From NCBI GenBank assembly GCA_030696525.1, contig JAUYSB010000115.1:1-45506 (forward strand): 45,506 nucleotides of DNA. Direction: 5' to 3'. Position 1 is the stretch's first letter. The number at the start of each line of letters is the position of its first letter. The position numbers were made by a program, and so were the translations under genes. This DNA comes from Hydrogenophaga sp. (lineage in GTDB: Bacteria; Pseudomonadota; Gammaproteobacteria; Burkholderiales; Burkholderiaceae_C). Positions 18,901 to 26,424 of the stretch are shown piece after piece. Under the pieces are notes generated by a model that was not told the DNA's origin, searched no databases, and worked only from the letters and a program-made list of their open reading frames with translations.

Positions 18901-19556
18901 CAGGCCGATTTGTCGGCCTGCTGGTCGCTGTCCTGGGTGGTGTAGCGGCCGGCGGTGTCGAGCAGCACGGCTTCGTCGGTGAACCACCAGTCGCAGTTGC
19001 GCGTGCCGCCAATGCCGCGCACGGCGGCCGAACCGAATTTTTCGGCCAGCGGAAAGTTCAGCCCGGAGTTGACCAGGGCGGTGGTCTTGCCCGAGCCCGG
19101 CGCGCCGATGAACACGTACCACGGCAGCTCGTACAGGTAGCTTTTGCTGCCGAGCGAGAACCAGTCGCGCCAGCCGGGCTTCTTGCCGGCCGCGCTCAGG
19201 CGCATGTCGCGCAGCGAGGTCAGTGCCTCGGCAAAACGGCCGGCCAGCACGTCGGCTTCGCCAGCCACCTTGGGGCCGCCCTTGCCGTCGCTGGCCGAGG
19301 CCGGGGCGCTCTGCATCATGCCGTCCATGAGCTGGCGCGCCGCGCGTTTGGCCTGCCAGCGGCGCCAGGCCATCCGCGCGATCACGAGCAGCAGCACCAC
19401 ACCAATGAGCAGCGCGCGCGACAGCTCGCTCACCAGCGGCTGCCAGGTGCCCACCGAGACCAGCGGGCCGAACCACCACACCAGCACCGCGAACAGCAAC
19501 AGGCCGATCAGCACCAGCCACAGCGGGTGGAAGATGAAGGCGAAGATCTTTTTCAT
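15957..19556 (-). CDS. tssM: T6SS inner-membrane protein TssM (IcmF)
   Basis: This is a 1199-residue IcmF/VasK protein that spans the inner membrane and reaches through the periplasm to TssJ, forming the trans-envelope channel. Two N-terminal membrane helices (about 12-30 and 46-63) are followed by a cytoplasmic GTPase-like domain with an intact Walker A (GAPGSGKT, 151-158). A third helix (about 465-485) leads into the large periplasmic domain. Family patterns include WWFTDEAVLLDTAGRYTTQD, LTKTDL-like VLVTKTDLLNG, and the C-terminal IcmF domain. The intact P-loop suggests an NTP-binding variant. The ATG overlaps the tssL stop (ATGA) and the stop overlaps the tagF start (GTGA), so all three are translationally coupled. 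Confidence 0.97.
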   Translation of the reverse strand: MKKIFAFIFHPLWLVLIGLLLFAVLVWWFGPLVSVGTWQPLVSELSRALLIGVVLLLVIARMAWRRWQAKRAARQLMDGMMQSAPASASDGKGGPKVAGEADVLAGRFAEALTSLRDMRLSAAGKKPGWRDWFSLGSKSYLYELPWYVFIGAPGSGKTTALVNSGLNFPLAEKFGSAAVRGIGGTRNCDWWFTDEAVLLDTAGRYTTQDSDQQADKSAWDSFLALLKKTRPRRPLNGVFLTLSVPDLIQLRPEQRSELASSLRRRLHELQTTLGVRLPVYVLVTKTDLLNGFVEYFAEFGKDQRAQVWGFTLPQEGPGNAPLGASVQRELRRLSERLCDGLVERLQRETDPVRRATIFGFPTQLSSLEGGLIEFFDEVFAPSKAQQPALVRGVYFTSGTQEGSPIDRMMGTLSRTFGLDRAMVAPRAGSGKSFFLLRLVREVVFPEKNLAGLNLAQERRRHLLRAAGIAGMLLAASAVVAAWGYSFVRNKDYLAAVSQQVAQLEETRKSFVAGAGSPLPAIAERLQAVRDVWITPLNPEGSVPTAMTFGLYQGDKLDAAALAVDQQLVSSVMMPEVARRLENILRSSRSDNLELTYEALKAYLMLATPERYDPEALKAWITLDWERNLLDRGVNDATRAAMFKQLDVLLAQGPVRSSAIVDQQLIQSVRALLASYSLEQRIYSRLKRMQFAGDVQAFSVAAAAGPSAPLVLQRASGKPLTEGVSGTFTKAGYSRRFQIELEKVAAVLLAEEPWVLGLNANATKGLASQGAVTDRVRTLYLGEYAKQWEELLADIRIVRGDSIEKNIQIARILSGADSPLAQFLRAVVNEVTLVTPEAQKTVVDKAAESVNRTRKSLEAVLGSPTQVAPVAAGKPIESLVDDRFIALRRLVQGAGSGPAPLDDALKLFNDVYVHLNAVDTAVKSRSTPPPAEAANRIKAEAARLPEPMRSMLETISQTGNAQAQGAQRANLSMDLGPVSSFCTTAVAGRYPLTANATREVLPEDFGELFGPGGKMDQFFTQRLATLVDTGVTPWRYRPQGEGAALSAPALKEFERANRIKEVFFRGGARTPGLRLDFRPVEMDAGITQFILDVDGQLVKYAHGPVVPTSVQWPGQRGSGQVRLQVSPASPSGESGFVIDGPWALYRLFDRITVEPGSGPEKFFATFTLDSRKARFEVTANSVQNPFRLRELREFTCPERL

Positions 19557-20875
19557 TTGGCGGCTCCCACGGTGCCGCCAGGGGGCACCAGCAAGGTGAG
19601 CTCGACGCGCCGGTTGCGCGCCCGGTTTTCAGGGGTGTCGTTGGGCGCCACCGGCTCCGATTCGGCGCGGCCCTCGGCTTTGAGTCGCGCGGGCGGCACG
19701 GTGGCGGCCACCAGGTCCATCACGCTCTGCGCGCGGGCTTGCGACAGGTGCCAGTTGGACGGGAAGCGCAGCGAACGGATGGGCTGGTTGTCGGAGTGGC
19801 CGGTGATCAGCACCTGGCCTTGCACCTCGGCCAGCGCCTTGGCCACGCGGATGACCACCGGCACCGCCTTGCCTTGCAGGTCGGCGCTGGCAGGGGCGAA
19901 GAAGGCGTCGCCGCGCAGGCTGACCACGCTGCGGTCGGCGTCTTCGCGCACCGAAACCAGGCCTTCGCGGATTTCGGCTTCAAGGAATTTGGCCAGGCGC
20001 GGCTGGTTCAGGGGCGCGGCCGCTGCGGGCGCCGATGGTGGCTGTTCGCGCAGGTTCTGGATGGACGCGAACACCGGGTCGGAGGCGCTGTTGAGCGCCA
20101 TGCGCAGCCCGGCGTAGGTGAGCGCCACCAGGAACAGCAGCACCAGGCCCATCATCCACAGCGGGATGCTGCCGCCGGTGTCCTGGCCGATGCCGGCCAG
20201 ACCGCGCCATTGGGGCGAGAGTTCGGTTTCCACCGGCGGGCGGTGCTGGGCGATCATGGCGGCCAGGCGGGTGCGCACGCTGTCGAGCTGCGCGGCGCCG
20301 TTGTCGAGCACGCGGTAGCGGCCTTCAAAGCCCAGGGCCAGCACGCAGTACAGCAGCTCCAGCAGATCGCGGTTGGCGGCCGGATCCTGCGCCAGGCGGG
20401 CCAGCAGCTGGAACACCTTTTCGCCGCCCCAGGTTTCGTTGTGGAAGTGCACCAGCAGGCTTTGCTGGCTCCAGCCCGACTGCGCGCCCCAGGGCGTGTT
20501 GGCCACGGCCTCGTCCACCGCCGTGCACAGGATGTAGCGCGCGGCGATGAGTTTATCGTTGGTTGCGGCGCCCCGGCGTGCCGCCGTTTCAAAGTCCTGC
20601 ACGCTCTGGATCAGTGTGGCGCGCAAGGCCGCCGGGTTGGCGTGGTGCACCGTGTGCCGCACCTGCGCCATCAGGCCCAGCAACGCACTGGCGGCCGACA
20701 CCAGCGGGTTCAGGTGCGGCAGCGCGCTCAGGTCGAAGGCCGGCGCGTTGTCGGCACCGGGCGCCACCGGTGGCGCGCTGGGCGCGGGGGCGGGCGCCTG
20801 GCCGCCCACCCGGGGCTTGGGCTTGATGATGGTGCGCTCGGACTCGAATGAAGCAAAGGGATCGGGTGTGTTCAT
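19553..20875 (-). CDS. tssL: T6SS membrane protein TssL with OmpA-like domain
   Basis: This is a 440-residue 'extended' TssL (DotU + OmpA). A Pro/Ala-rich N-terminus is followed by the cytoplasmic DotU bundle (about 50-215, with TAVDEAVANTPWG and FHNETWGGEKVF), one membrane helix (IPLWMMGLVLLFLVALTYAG, about 242-261) and a periplasmic OmpA-type peptidoglycan-binding domain with ITGHSDNQPI and NWHLSQARAQSVMD. It joins TssM and anchors the complex to the wall. The ATG at 20875 is chosen because AAGGTG lies 6 nt upstream; an in-frame GTG at 20884 is the alternative. The stop overlaps the tssM start. Confidence 0.96.
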   Translation of the reverse strand: MNTPDPFASFESERTIIKPKPRVGGQAPAPAPSAPPVAPGADNAPAFDLSALPHLNPLVSAASALLGLMAQVRHTVHHANPAALRATLIQSVQDFETAARRGAATNDKLIAARYILCTAVDEAVANTPWGAQSGWSQQSLLVHFHNETWGGEKVFQLLARLAQDPAANRDLLELLYCVLALGFEGRYRVLDNGAAQLDSVRTRLAAMIAQHRPPVETELSPQWRGLAGIGQDTGGSIPLWMMGLVLLFLVALTYAGLRMALNSASDPVFASIQNLREQPPSAPAAAAPLNQPRLAKFLEAEIREGLVSVREDADRSVVSLRGDAFFAPASADLQGKAVPVVIRVAKALAEVQGQVLITGHSDNQPIRSLRFPSNWHLSQARAQSVMDLVAATVPPARLKAEGRAESEPVAPNDTPENRARNRRVELTLLVPPGGTVGAAK

Positions 20876-20902
20876 CGGCGGCACCTTGTGACTGCGGAGC
20901 GC

Positions 20903-22234
20903 TTAGGTCCGTATGGCCCAAAAGGCGAGTTCCAGGCCGGGGAACTCGCCCGCGATGTGCATGGCCAGTCCCCCCGATTGGTCGAGCTGGCGCCACAGGT
21001 CGTTGTTGCGCGTGTCGAGCTCGAAGTAGGTGTAGCCCGCGTGGTAGGGGATCTGCCGCGGCGCCACCGGCAAGGCGCGCAGGCCCACACCGGGCAGCTG
21101 CAGGTTGACCAGATCGCGTATGCGTTCGACCGGGCCGATCTTGACCTGCGAAGGAAAACGGGCGCGCAGCGCGTCGTCGGGCATGCGGGCGTTGACCGCG
21201 AGCACGAAGTTGGCGTCGCGGCGCAGACCGGCGTCGTGCAGGATGGCCACGCGTATGCCGTGGTTGCGGTCGTGCAGCTCGATCTGGATGGCGTTCTGCT
21301 CCAGCACCATGGACAGCGCGCGCCGCAGCTCGTTCATCACCGGTCGGAACGTGGCGTCGAGGTCGTCGTGCTGGTAGGCCGGCAGCTCGGGCGGGCGGCG
21401 TGCTTCGCCAAACACCGACAGGTCGCCCACCATGGCCAGCGCGGTTTCAAACAACGGCAGCGGGTGAAGCGGCGCGATCTGCAGCTGGTGGGTCAGCACC
21501 GGCAGGTAGCGGTTGACGGTCTGCAGCAGCAGGAAGTCAGCGATTTCGGCCACACCACCGCGCCCGCCTTGGGTGAGGCGCGGCGCCAGCGCCATGGAGC
21601 GTTGGTTGAGCAGGCCGTGCAGCTCCGACAGGTAGCCGCGCAAGACCTCGCTGGTGTGCACGTCGAGCAGGGGCGGGATGTGCTGGCGCAACAGGTGCAG
21701 GCTGTTGTCCACCCGGCGTTCGATGACGCGCGCCACCAGCAGGCAGGCCATGGCGTCCGACACATCGCGTTGCAGCAGCAGCCGGCTGCGCAGGTGGCCG
21801 AGCTGGATCAGCGCGTCGCGTTCGCCCGCGGTGTTGGCGTCGGCCACCGATTCTTCGGTCACGTCGTAGCGCACCAGCGGTTCGTCGCCTTCGGTGTTGG
21901 ACTCACGCGCGCCCGGGCGGCGCATGGGCAGGCTCATCACCACCGCTTCGTCGCGGGCGTCGGGCGGCAGGTCCAGCGGTTCTGGCAGCGGGTCGATGGC
22001 CGGCATGTCGAAGGTCGTGCCGTCGGGAAACACGCCCACGGCGCGCGTCAGCGCCAGTTTGCCCAGCAGCAGGGCGGCGGTGTCGATCTCGATTTCGGCA
22101 AAGCCCCAGCCACAGGGCGACAGCGCAACAAAGCGGCGCTGCAATGCGTGCTCCAGCCAGCGTTCGTTCTGCTGGAAGTGCTGCGGCTGCAGCAGCATCC
22201 CCTCCGACCAGACCACCTTGTTGCGCCAACCCAT
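20903..22234 (-). CDS. tssK: T6SS baseplate-membrane adaptor TssK
   Basis: This is a 443-residue TssK (VasE/ImpJ family). It is a trimeric protein that links the TssFG wedges to TssL/TssM and resembles phage receptor-binding proteins. The N-terminal VVWSEGMLLQPQHFQQNERW is the family signature, and later segments such as LPEPLDLP and a conserved C-terminal domain ending near YFELD also fit. Length is normal. It follows tssJ by 48 nt and precedes tssL by 27 nt in the minus operon. Confidence 0.95.
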   Translation of the reverse strand: MGWRNKVVWSEGMLLQPQHFQQNERWLEHALQRRFVALSPCGWGFAEIEIDTAALLLGKLALTRAVGVFPDGTTFDMPAIDPLPEPLDLPPDARDEAVVMSLPMRRPGARESNTEGDEPLVRYDVTEESVADANTAGERDALIQLGHLRSRLLLQRDVSDAMACLLVARVIERRVDNSLHLLRQHIPPLLDVHTSEVLRGYLSELHGLLNQRSMALAPRLTQGGRGGVAEIADFLLLQTVNRYLPVLTHQLQIAPLHPLPLFETALAMVGDLSVFGEARRPPELPAYQHDDLDATFRPVMNELRRALSMVLEQNAIQIELHDRNHGIRVAILHDAGLRRDANFVLAVNARMPDDALRARFPSQVKIGPVERIRDLVNLQLPGVGLRALPVAPRQIPYHAGYTYFELDTRNNDLWRQLDQSGGLAMHIAGEFPGLELAFWAIRT

Positions 22235-22282
22235 GTCAAGTCCCGCCAGCGTGATTGTGAGAGCCGTGAGGCCGTTGGACCG

Positions 22283-22753
22283 TCAGGCGGCCACGGCCTG
22301 GATGAAAGCCCGGCGCCCGGAGAGCAGCACCCGCAGTGCCGGCGCATCCGTGAGCGTGTGGGTGTCGCGCCACTGAGAGCGCTCCAGTTCGCGGAACGCG
22401 GCCACCACACCGACAAAGCGGAAGTCGCCCGGCAGCGTCCACACGAAGCGACGCGATTCGCCCGGTCGCAGCACCATCTCCTCGCGCAGCAGCAGGTCGG
22501 CGCCCAGCGTGGCGGTTTCCTTGTCGAACAGGCTGAAAAAATCGGCCGATGTGAACGCGGCCTGGGCCTTGAGGCCCAGCACGCGCAGGGTCAGTGGCGA
22601 GGCGCGGTCACGCAGGTCGGGGTTGATGTCGGGCGCGGCCACCACTTCGATGGGCAGCTTGCGGGGCGGTGGGGGGGGTGGGGGCGGTTTGGCGCAACCG
22701 GCCAACACGCCCAAAGGCAACGCACACACCACACTTCTCCGGTCCAGTCTCAT
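22283..22753 (-). CDS. tssJ: T6SS outer-membrane lipoprotein TssJ
   Basis: This is a 156-residue lipoprotein that anchors TssM to the outer membrane. The signal peptide carries lipobox LAGC (lipidated Cys20). The mature protein begins with eight consecutive prolines and then a transthyretin-like beta-sandwich typical of TssJ, with LTLRVLGLK, FFSLFDKE, RFVWTLPGDFRFVGVVAAFREL and W.D near the middle. The ATG at 22753 is preferred because AAGGA lies at a normal 6-nt distance; an ATG two codons earlier (22759) is too close to that site. The proline run is encoded by G8 and G5 tracts on the plus strand (22671-22684), a possible slippage site. It is the first gene of the minus operon. Confidence 0.9.
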   Translation of the reverse strand: MRLDRRSVVCALPLGVLAGCAKPPPPPPPPRKLPIEVVAAPDINPDLRDRASPLTLRVLGLKAQAAFTSADFFSLFDKETATLGADLLLREEMVLRPGESRRFVWTLPGDFRFVGVVAAFRELERSQWRDTHTLTDAPALRVLLSGRRAFIQAVAA

Positions 22754-22919
22754 GCCCATTCCTTGTTTCGGTTTGATGACAACTGCATTGCGCTTGCCCG
22801 CAGCGCTTCTTGTGCTGGCTGGAACCCAATTCCGGCTCTGTCAATTGCCAATGCGAGGCAAATGACAGTTCTCTTGTGAGCCGGTTTGAGGGGCTCAGGT
22901 TAGCAGCCTGTTGGCTGGC

Positions 22920-22948
22920 TTGACAAGTGTTTGGAAACCCTGAAAACT
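22920..22948 (+). promoter_or_regulatory. Candidate sigma-70 promoter toward tssA
   Basis: A perfect -35 TTGACA (22920-22925) is followed at 17 bp by AAAACT (22943-22948), a poor -10 with three of six matches. A weak -10 next to a perfect -35 often means that the promoter needs an activator. It lies 190 bases before the tssA start. Confidence 0.35.
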
Positions 22949-22962
22949 GCATCATACGCAGT
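22946..22962. promoter_or_regulatory. Candidate operator half-sites ACTGC-N7-GCAGT
   Basis: A perfect 5-bp inverted repeat with a 7-bp spacer overlaps the putative -10 of the tssA-directed promoter. The size and position suit a dimeric regulator. The arms are short, so chance is possible, and no other copy was found in the window. Confidence 0.25.
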
Positions 22963-23137
22963 GTTCTGCCGCCAATCATTTTCTCGGAAGGACATTTTTC
23001 TTTCGACTTGAAGATTTGTCTATCGTGCGGCGCAAATCCCTCGTATTCTGTCGTCAGCGGCGTCCCTTCAAGGGCGTTCAAGAGATTCCATCCGGTCCGT
23101 TTTTGACCGCACACCTGTGCGCCGAGGAGGAGGTTTT

Positions 23138-24190
23138 GTGATCGACAACGCGGCGCTTGATCGCTTGTTGGCTCCGGTGTCGGACAGTTCGCCCTGCGGC
23201 GACGACCTTGAGTACGACCTGGCGTTCATCGAATTGCAGAACGCGGCCACGGGCAAGCCCGAGCAGCAGTTCGGCGACACCGTCATTCCGGGCGAAGCGC
23301 CCGAATGGCGGGTGGTGCTGGCACAGGCCAGCGCCCTGCTCGAACGCAGCAAGGACCTCCGCGTGGCGGCTTTGCTCATGCGCAGCGCCACCCGGCTCGG
23401 CGGTGTGCCGTCCTTTGTGTTGACCGCGCGCTGGCTCAACACCCTGCTGCAGCGCTACTGGGACGGCATCCATCCCATGCTCGATGCCGACGACGACAAC
23501 GACCCGACCATGCGCGTCAACGCGCTGCAGGCCCTGGCCGATGGCAGCATGCTGGTGGCCGACCTGCGCGAGGCCGTGGTGGCCAACGTGCGCGGCCTCG
23601 GTCCGGTGCGGGTCAAGGACATCGAGGTCGCCCTGGGCGCCGTGCCAGGCCGCGGCGACGACGGCGGCATGACGCAGGAGCAGGTCTCGCGCGGGCTGTC
23701 GGAGGCCTTGACCCAGCAGCCCGATGCGCTGGACGCGGCCCTGGAGTGCGCGTCGGTGGTGGCCGAACTGCAGCAGACGGTGAACGACCGCTGTGGCCGG
23801 GGCGACCTGCTCGACCTCTCGCCGCTGCGCCGGCCCGCCCACGTGGTGCAGCAGCTGTGCCGCACGCTCAAGGCCGAGGTGTTGGGTGGCGCCGACGGCG
23901 CGGCGGCAGCGGCCGATGTGCCTGTGGATGGCGCGCTGTCCCTGGCTGGTGCGCCCGTGGCCGCCGCCGCCCACCGGGGCATTGCCTCGCGGGAGGACGC
24001 CATCCGTACGCTGGACCGGGTGATTGAATTTCTGGAAAAAAACGAACCCAGCAATCCCGCGCCATTGCTGATCCAGCGTGCCAAACGCTTGATCGGCGCG
24101 AGTTTCATGGACATCATGGCGGACTTGGCGCCAGATGCTGTGAGCGGTGTCGAACACATTTCGGGGCGGCGCTCAAATGATAGCAGTTGA
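23138..24190 (+). CDS. tssA: T6SS assembly protein TssA (short form)
   Basis: This is a 350-residue TssA. It coordinates baseplate and sheath growth from the cytoplasmic side. The N-terminal ImpA_N domain is recognisable from LLAPVSDSSPCGDDLEYD, PEWRVVLAQASALLERSKDLRVA and RYWDGIHPMLDADDDNDPTMRVNAL. The C-terminal part is a short helical domain (ASREDAIRTLDRVIEFLEKNEPSNPAPLLIQRAK region). The GTG start at 23138 has a strong AGGAGGAGG 4 nt upstream; the earlier GTG at 23117 would put that site inside the gene. It is the first gene of the plus operon, 81 nt before tssB. Confidence 0.93.
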   Translation: MIDNAALDRLLAPVSDSSPCGDDLEYDLAFIELQNAATGKPEQQFGDTVIPGEAPEWRVVLAQASALLERSKDLRVAALLMRSATRLGGVPSFVLTARWLNTLLQRYWDGIHPMLDADDDNDPTMRVNALQALADGSMLVADLREAVVANVRGLGPVRVKDIEVALGAVPGRGDDGGMTQEQVSRGLSEALTQQPDALDAALECASVVAELQQTVNDRCGRGDLLDLSPLRRPAHVVQQLCRTLKAEVLGGADGAAAAADVPVDGALSLAGAPVAAAAHRGIASREDAIRTLDRVIEFLEKNEPSNPAPLLIQRAKRLIGASFMDIMADLAPDAVSGVEHISGRRSNDSS

Positions 24191-24196
24191 TCAATT

Positions 24197-24226
24197 TTGA
24201 TTCCGTGTAAGCAGATATTTCATAAA
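24197..24226 (+). promoter_or_regulatory. Candidate promoter for tssB-tssC-hcp
   Basis: The tssA-tssB spacer is strikingly AT-rich for this genome. TTGATT (24197-24202) and CATAAA (24221-24226) sit 18 bp apart and each match four of six consensus positions. A second start here would allow extra production of the abundant sheath and tube proteins. The -10 lies in the loop and arm of the palindrome at 24214-24230. Confidence 0.4.
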
Positions 24227-24230
24227 TATC
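24214..24230. promoter_or_regulatory. AT-rich palindrome GATATTT-CAT-AAATATC
   Basis: A perfect 7-bp inverted repeat with a 3-base loop lies between tssA and tssB. A second small one, ATCAA-TT-TTGAT, covers 24190-24201. Without a following U-run it is not a classic terminator. It could be an operator over the candidate tssB promoter, or an RNA hairpin. Confidence 0.5.
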
Positions 24231-24271
24231 AGCCAGATGTCTCTTTTGAATCTATATAAGGAAATACTGAA

Positions 24272-24802
24272 ATGGCCACCAGCAGTCAGAAATTCATCGC
24301 ACGCAATCGCGCGCCGCGGGTTCAGATCGAGTACGACGTGGAGCTTTACGGCGCCGAGAAAAAAATCCAATTGCCTTTTGTGATGGGCGTGCTGGCCGAT
24401 CTGTCGGGCAAGCCGGCCGACCCGCTGGCGCCCGTGCAGGACCGCAAGTTCCTGGAGTTCGACGTCGACAACTTCGACAGCCGCATGAAGGCCATGAAGC
24501 CGCGGGCGGCCTTTCAGGTGCCCAACGCACTGACCGGCGAGGGCAACCTCAACGTCGACATCACCTTCGAGAGCATGGACGACTTCTCGCCCGCCGCGGT
24601 GGCGCGCAAGGTGGATTCGCTGAACAAGCTGCTGGAGGCCCGCACGCAGCTGGCCAACCTGGTGACCTACATGGACGGCAAAGGCGGCGCCGAAGAGCTG
24701 CTGGCCAAGGTGCTGGAGGACCCGGCGCTGCTGCAGTCGCTGGCGGCCAAGTCCAAGCCCGCCGACGCCCCTGCGGCCGGTGACGCGTCCGACCAGGCTT
24801 GA
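24272..24802 (+). CDS. tssB: T6SS sheath small subunit TssB (VipA)
   Basis: This is a 176-residue TssB that co-assembles with TssC into the contractile sheath. The family signature is clear: MATSSQKFIARNRAPRVQI, YDVELYGAEKKIQLPFVMGVLADLSG, the VDNFDSRMKAMKP stretch, and LNVDITFESMDDFSP. The Ala/Pro-rich tail is variable in the family. AAGGA lies before the ATG. The stop is 23 nt before the tssC start. Confidence 0.97.
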   Translation: MATSSQKFIARNRAPRVQIEYDVELYGAEKKIQLPFVMGVLADLSGKPADPLAPVQDRKFLEFDVDNFDSRMKAMKPRAAFQVPNALTGEGNLNVDITFESMDDFSPAAVARKVDSLNKLLEARTQLANLVTYMDGKGGAEELLAKVLEDPALLQSLAAKSKPADAPAAGDASDQA

Positions 24803-24825
24803 ACCCATCGCACAGGAGCATCAAC

Positions 24826-26325
24826 ATGGCAGAAGCCCAGAAGCAGAGTTCAGGCGCACTCGAAGGCGTCACGTTTGCGGGGGGCGATTTTGCCGCCCTG
24901 CTGAACAAGGAGTTCAAGCCCAAGACCGACGAGGCCCGCAGCGCGGTGGAGGCGGCGGTCCAGACGCTGGCCCAGCAGGCGCTGTCGCAGACCACCCTGA
25001 TCGGGCGGGACGTGATCGAGTCCATCCAGTCCATGATCGCGGCCATCGACAAGAAGCTGTCGGAACAGGTCAACATCATCCTGCACCACCCCGACATCCA
25101 GAAGCTCGAAGGTGCCTGGCGCGGCCTGCACTACATGGTCAACAACACCGAGACCGACCAGCACCTCAAGATCCGGGTCATGGACATGCCCAAGTCCGAT
25201 CTGGCCAAGACCCTCAAGCGTTACAAGGGTGCGGCCTGGGACCAGAGCCCGCTGTTCAAGAAGGTCTATGAAGAGGAATACGGCCAGTTCGGCGGCGAGC
25301 CCTTTGGTGCCATGGTGGGCGACTACCATTTCGACCACAGCCCGGCCGACGTGGAGCTGCTCGGCGAGATGGCCAAGATCAGTGCGGCCGCGCACGCGCC
25401 CTTCATCACCGGCGCATCGCCCTCGCTGATGCAGATGGGTTCCTGGCAGGAACTGTCCAACCCGCGCGACCTGACCAAGATTTTCGGCACGCCCGAATAC
25501 GCCGCCTGGCGCAGCCTGCGCGAATCCGAAGACTCGCGCTACCTCGGCCTGTGCATGCCGCGCTTTCTGGCACGCACGCCCTACGGCGCGCGCACCAACC
25601 CGGTGGAGGAGTTCGACTTCGAAGAAGACACCGGTGCGGCCGACCACAGCAAGTACACCTGGGCCAACGCGGCCTACGCGATGGCCACCAACATCAACCG
25701 CTCCTACAAGCTGTATGGCTGGGGTTCGCGCATCCGTGGCATCGAGTCGGGTGGCGCGGTGGAGAACCTGCCGCTGCACACCTTCCCCACCGACGATGGC
25801 GGTGTGGACCAGAAGTGCCCGACCGAAATCGCCATCAGCGACCGGCGCGAGGCCGAGCTGTCGGCCAACGGCCTGCTGTCGCTGATCCACCGCAAGAACT
25901 CGGATTTCGCGGCCTTCATCGGCGCACAGTCGGTGCACAAGCCTGCGCTCTACGACGACCCGGACGCGACCGCCAACGCCAACCTCGCCGCGCGCCTGCC
26001 CTACCTGTTCGCCTGCAACCGGTTTGCGCACTACCTCAAGTGCATCGTGCGCGACAAGATCGGCACCTTCAAAGAGCGGGAGGACATGGAGCGCTGGCTC
26101 AACAAATGGATCATGAACTACGTCGACGGTGACCCGGCCAACTCGTCGGAAATCACCAAGTCGCAAAAACCGCTGGCCGCCGCGCAGGTGGTGGTCGAGG
26201 AGGTGGAGGGCAACCCGGGCTACTACACGTCCAAGTTCTTCCTGCGCCCGCACTACCAGCTGGAAGGCCTGACCGTGTCGCTGCGGCTGGTGTCCAAGCT
26301 GCCTTCGGCCAAGGGAGGCGCGTAA
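24826..26325 (+). CDS. tssC: T6SS sheath large subunit TssC (VipB)
   Basis: This is a 499-residue TssC, the main sheath protein and the substrate of ClpV. Typical segments are LPLHTFPTDDGGVDQKCPTE, KPALYDDPDATANANLAARLPYLF, FAHYLKCIVRDKIGTF, and the C-terminal YYTSKFFLRPHYQLEGLTVSLRLVS. The N-terminal ClpV-binding helix should lie in the first ~30 residues. The ATG at 24826 has AGGAG 7 nt upstream; an in-frame start at 24799 overlaps tssB and lacks a good site. The stop is followed by a GC hairpin before hcp. Confidence 0.97.
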   Translation: MAEAQKQSSGALEGVTFAGGDFAALLNKEFKPKTDEARSAVEAAVQTLAQQALSQTTLIGRDVIESIQSMIAAIDKKLSEQVNIILHHPDIQKLEGAWRGLHYMVNNTETDQHLKIRVMDMPKSDLAKTLKRYKGAAWDQSPLFKKVYEEEYGQFGGEPFGAMVGDYHFDHSPADVELLGEMAKISAAAHAPFITGASPSLMQMGSWQELSNPRDLTKIFGTPEYAAWRSLRESEDSRYLGLCMPRFLARTPYGARTNPVEEFDFEEDTGAADHSKYTWANAAYAMATNINRSYKLYGWGSRIRGIESGGAVENLPLHTFPTDDGGVDQKCPTEIAISDRREAELSANGLLSLIHRKNSDFAAFIGAQSVHKPALYDDPDATANANLAARLPYLFACNRFAHYLKCIVRDKIGTFKEREDMERWLNKWIMNYVDGDPANSSEITKSQKPLAAAQVVVEEVEGNPGYYTSKFFLRPHYQLEGLTVSLRLVSKLPSAKGGA

Positions 26326-26347
26326 GCGCGGCCTTTGTGGTGGGGAG

Positions 26348-26365
26348 CCGGCGCGCGGGCGCCGG
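26348..26365. promoter_or_regulatory. GC hairpin between tssC and hcp
   Basis: A perfect 7-bp inverted repeat CCGGCGC-GCGG-GCGCCGG lies 22 nt after the tssC stop and about 60 nt before hcp. There is no U-run after it, so it is more likely an RNA-processing or stability element at the 5' side of the hcp message than a terminator. Confidence 0.5.
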
Positions 26366-26424
26366 TGGCCACCGACCGTTCATTTGTCCAACCGGCACAG
26401 CGTGCCATTTCTCTGGAGTTCATC

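Larger units (their letters stand above)
22754..23137. promoter_or_regulatory. Divergent T6SS control region
   Basis: This 384-base spacer separates the start codons of tssJ (minus) and tssA (plus) and contains no credible gene. It is clearly more AT-rich than its surroundings, most of all at about 22920-23050. It must hold promoters for both long operons. Inside it I see a TTGACA box with a weak -10, a small inverted repeat next to it, and, near the tssA start, a strong AGGAGGAGG ribosome site. I found no convincing sigma-54 element (GG-N10-GC with flanking consensus) on either strand. Confidence 0.7.

Noticed and set aside
16011-20117. 1368-codon open frame on the plus strand opposite tssM and tssL
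   Set aside because: It is antisense to well-identified genes, and its translation is low-complexity (Gly/Ala/Arg/His/Gln). Long antisense frames are expected in GC-rich DNA because stop codons are rare there.
22837-22870. Sigma-54 promoter for tssJ on the minus strand (TTGGCAATTGACAG area)
   Set aside because: The GG and GC elements are 11, not 10, bases apart, and the conserved flanks are missing.
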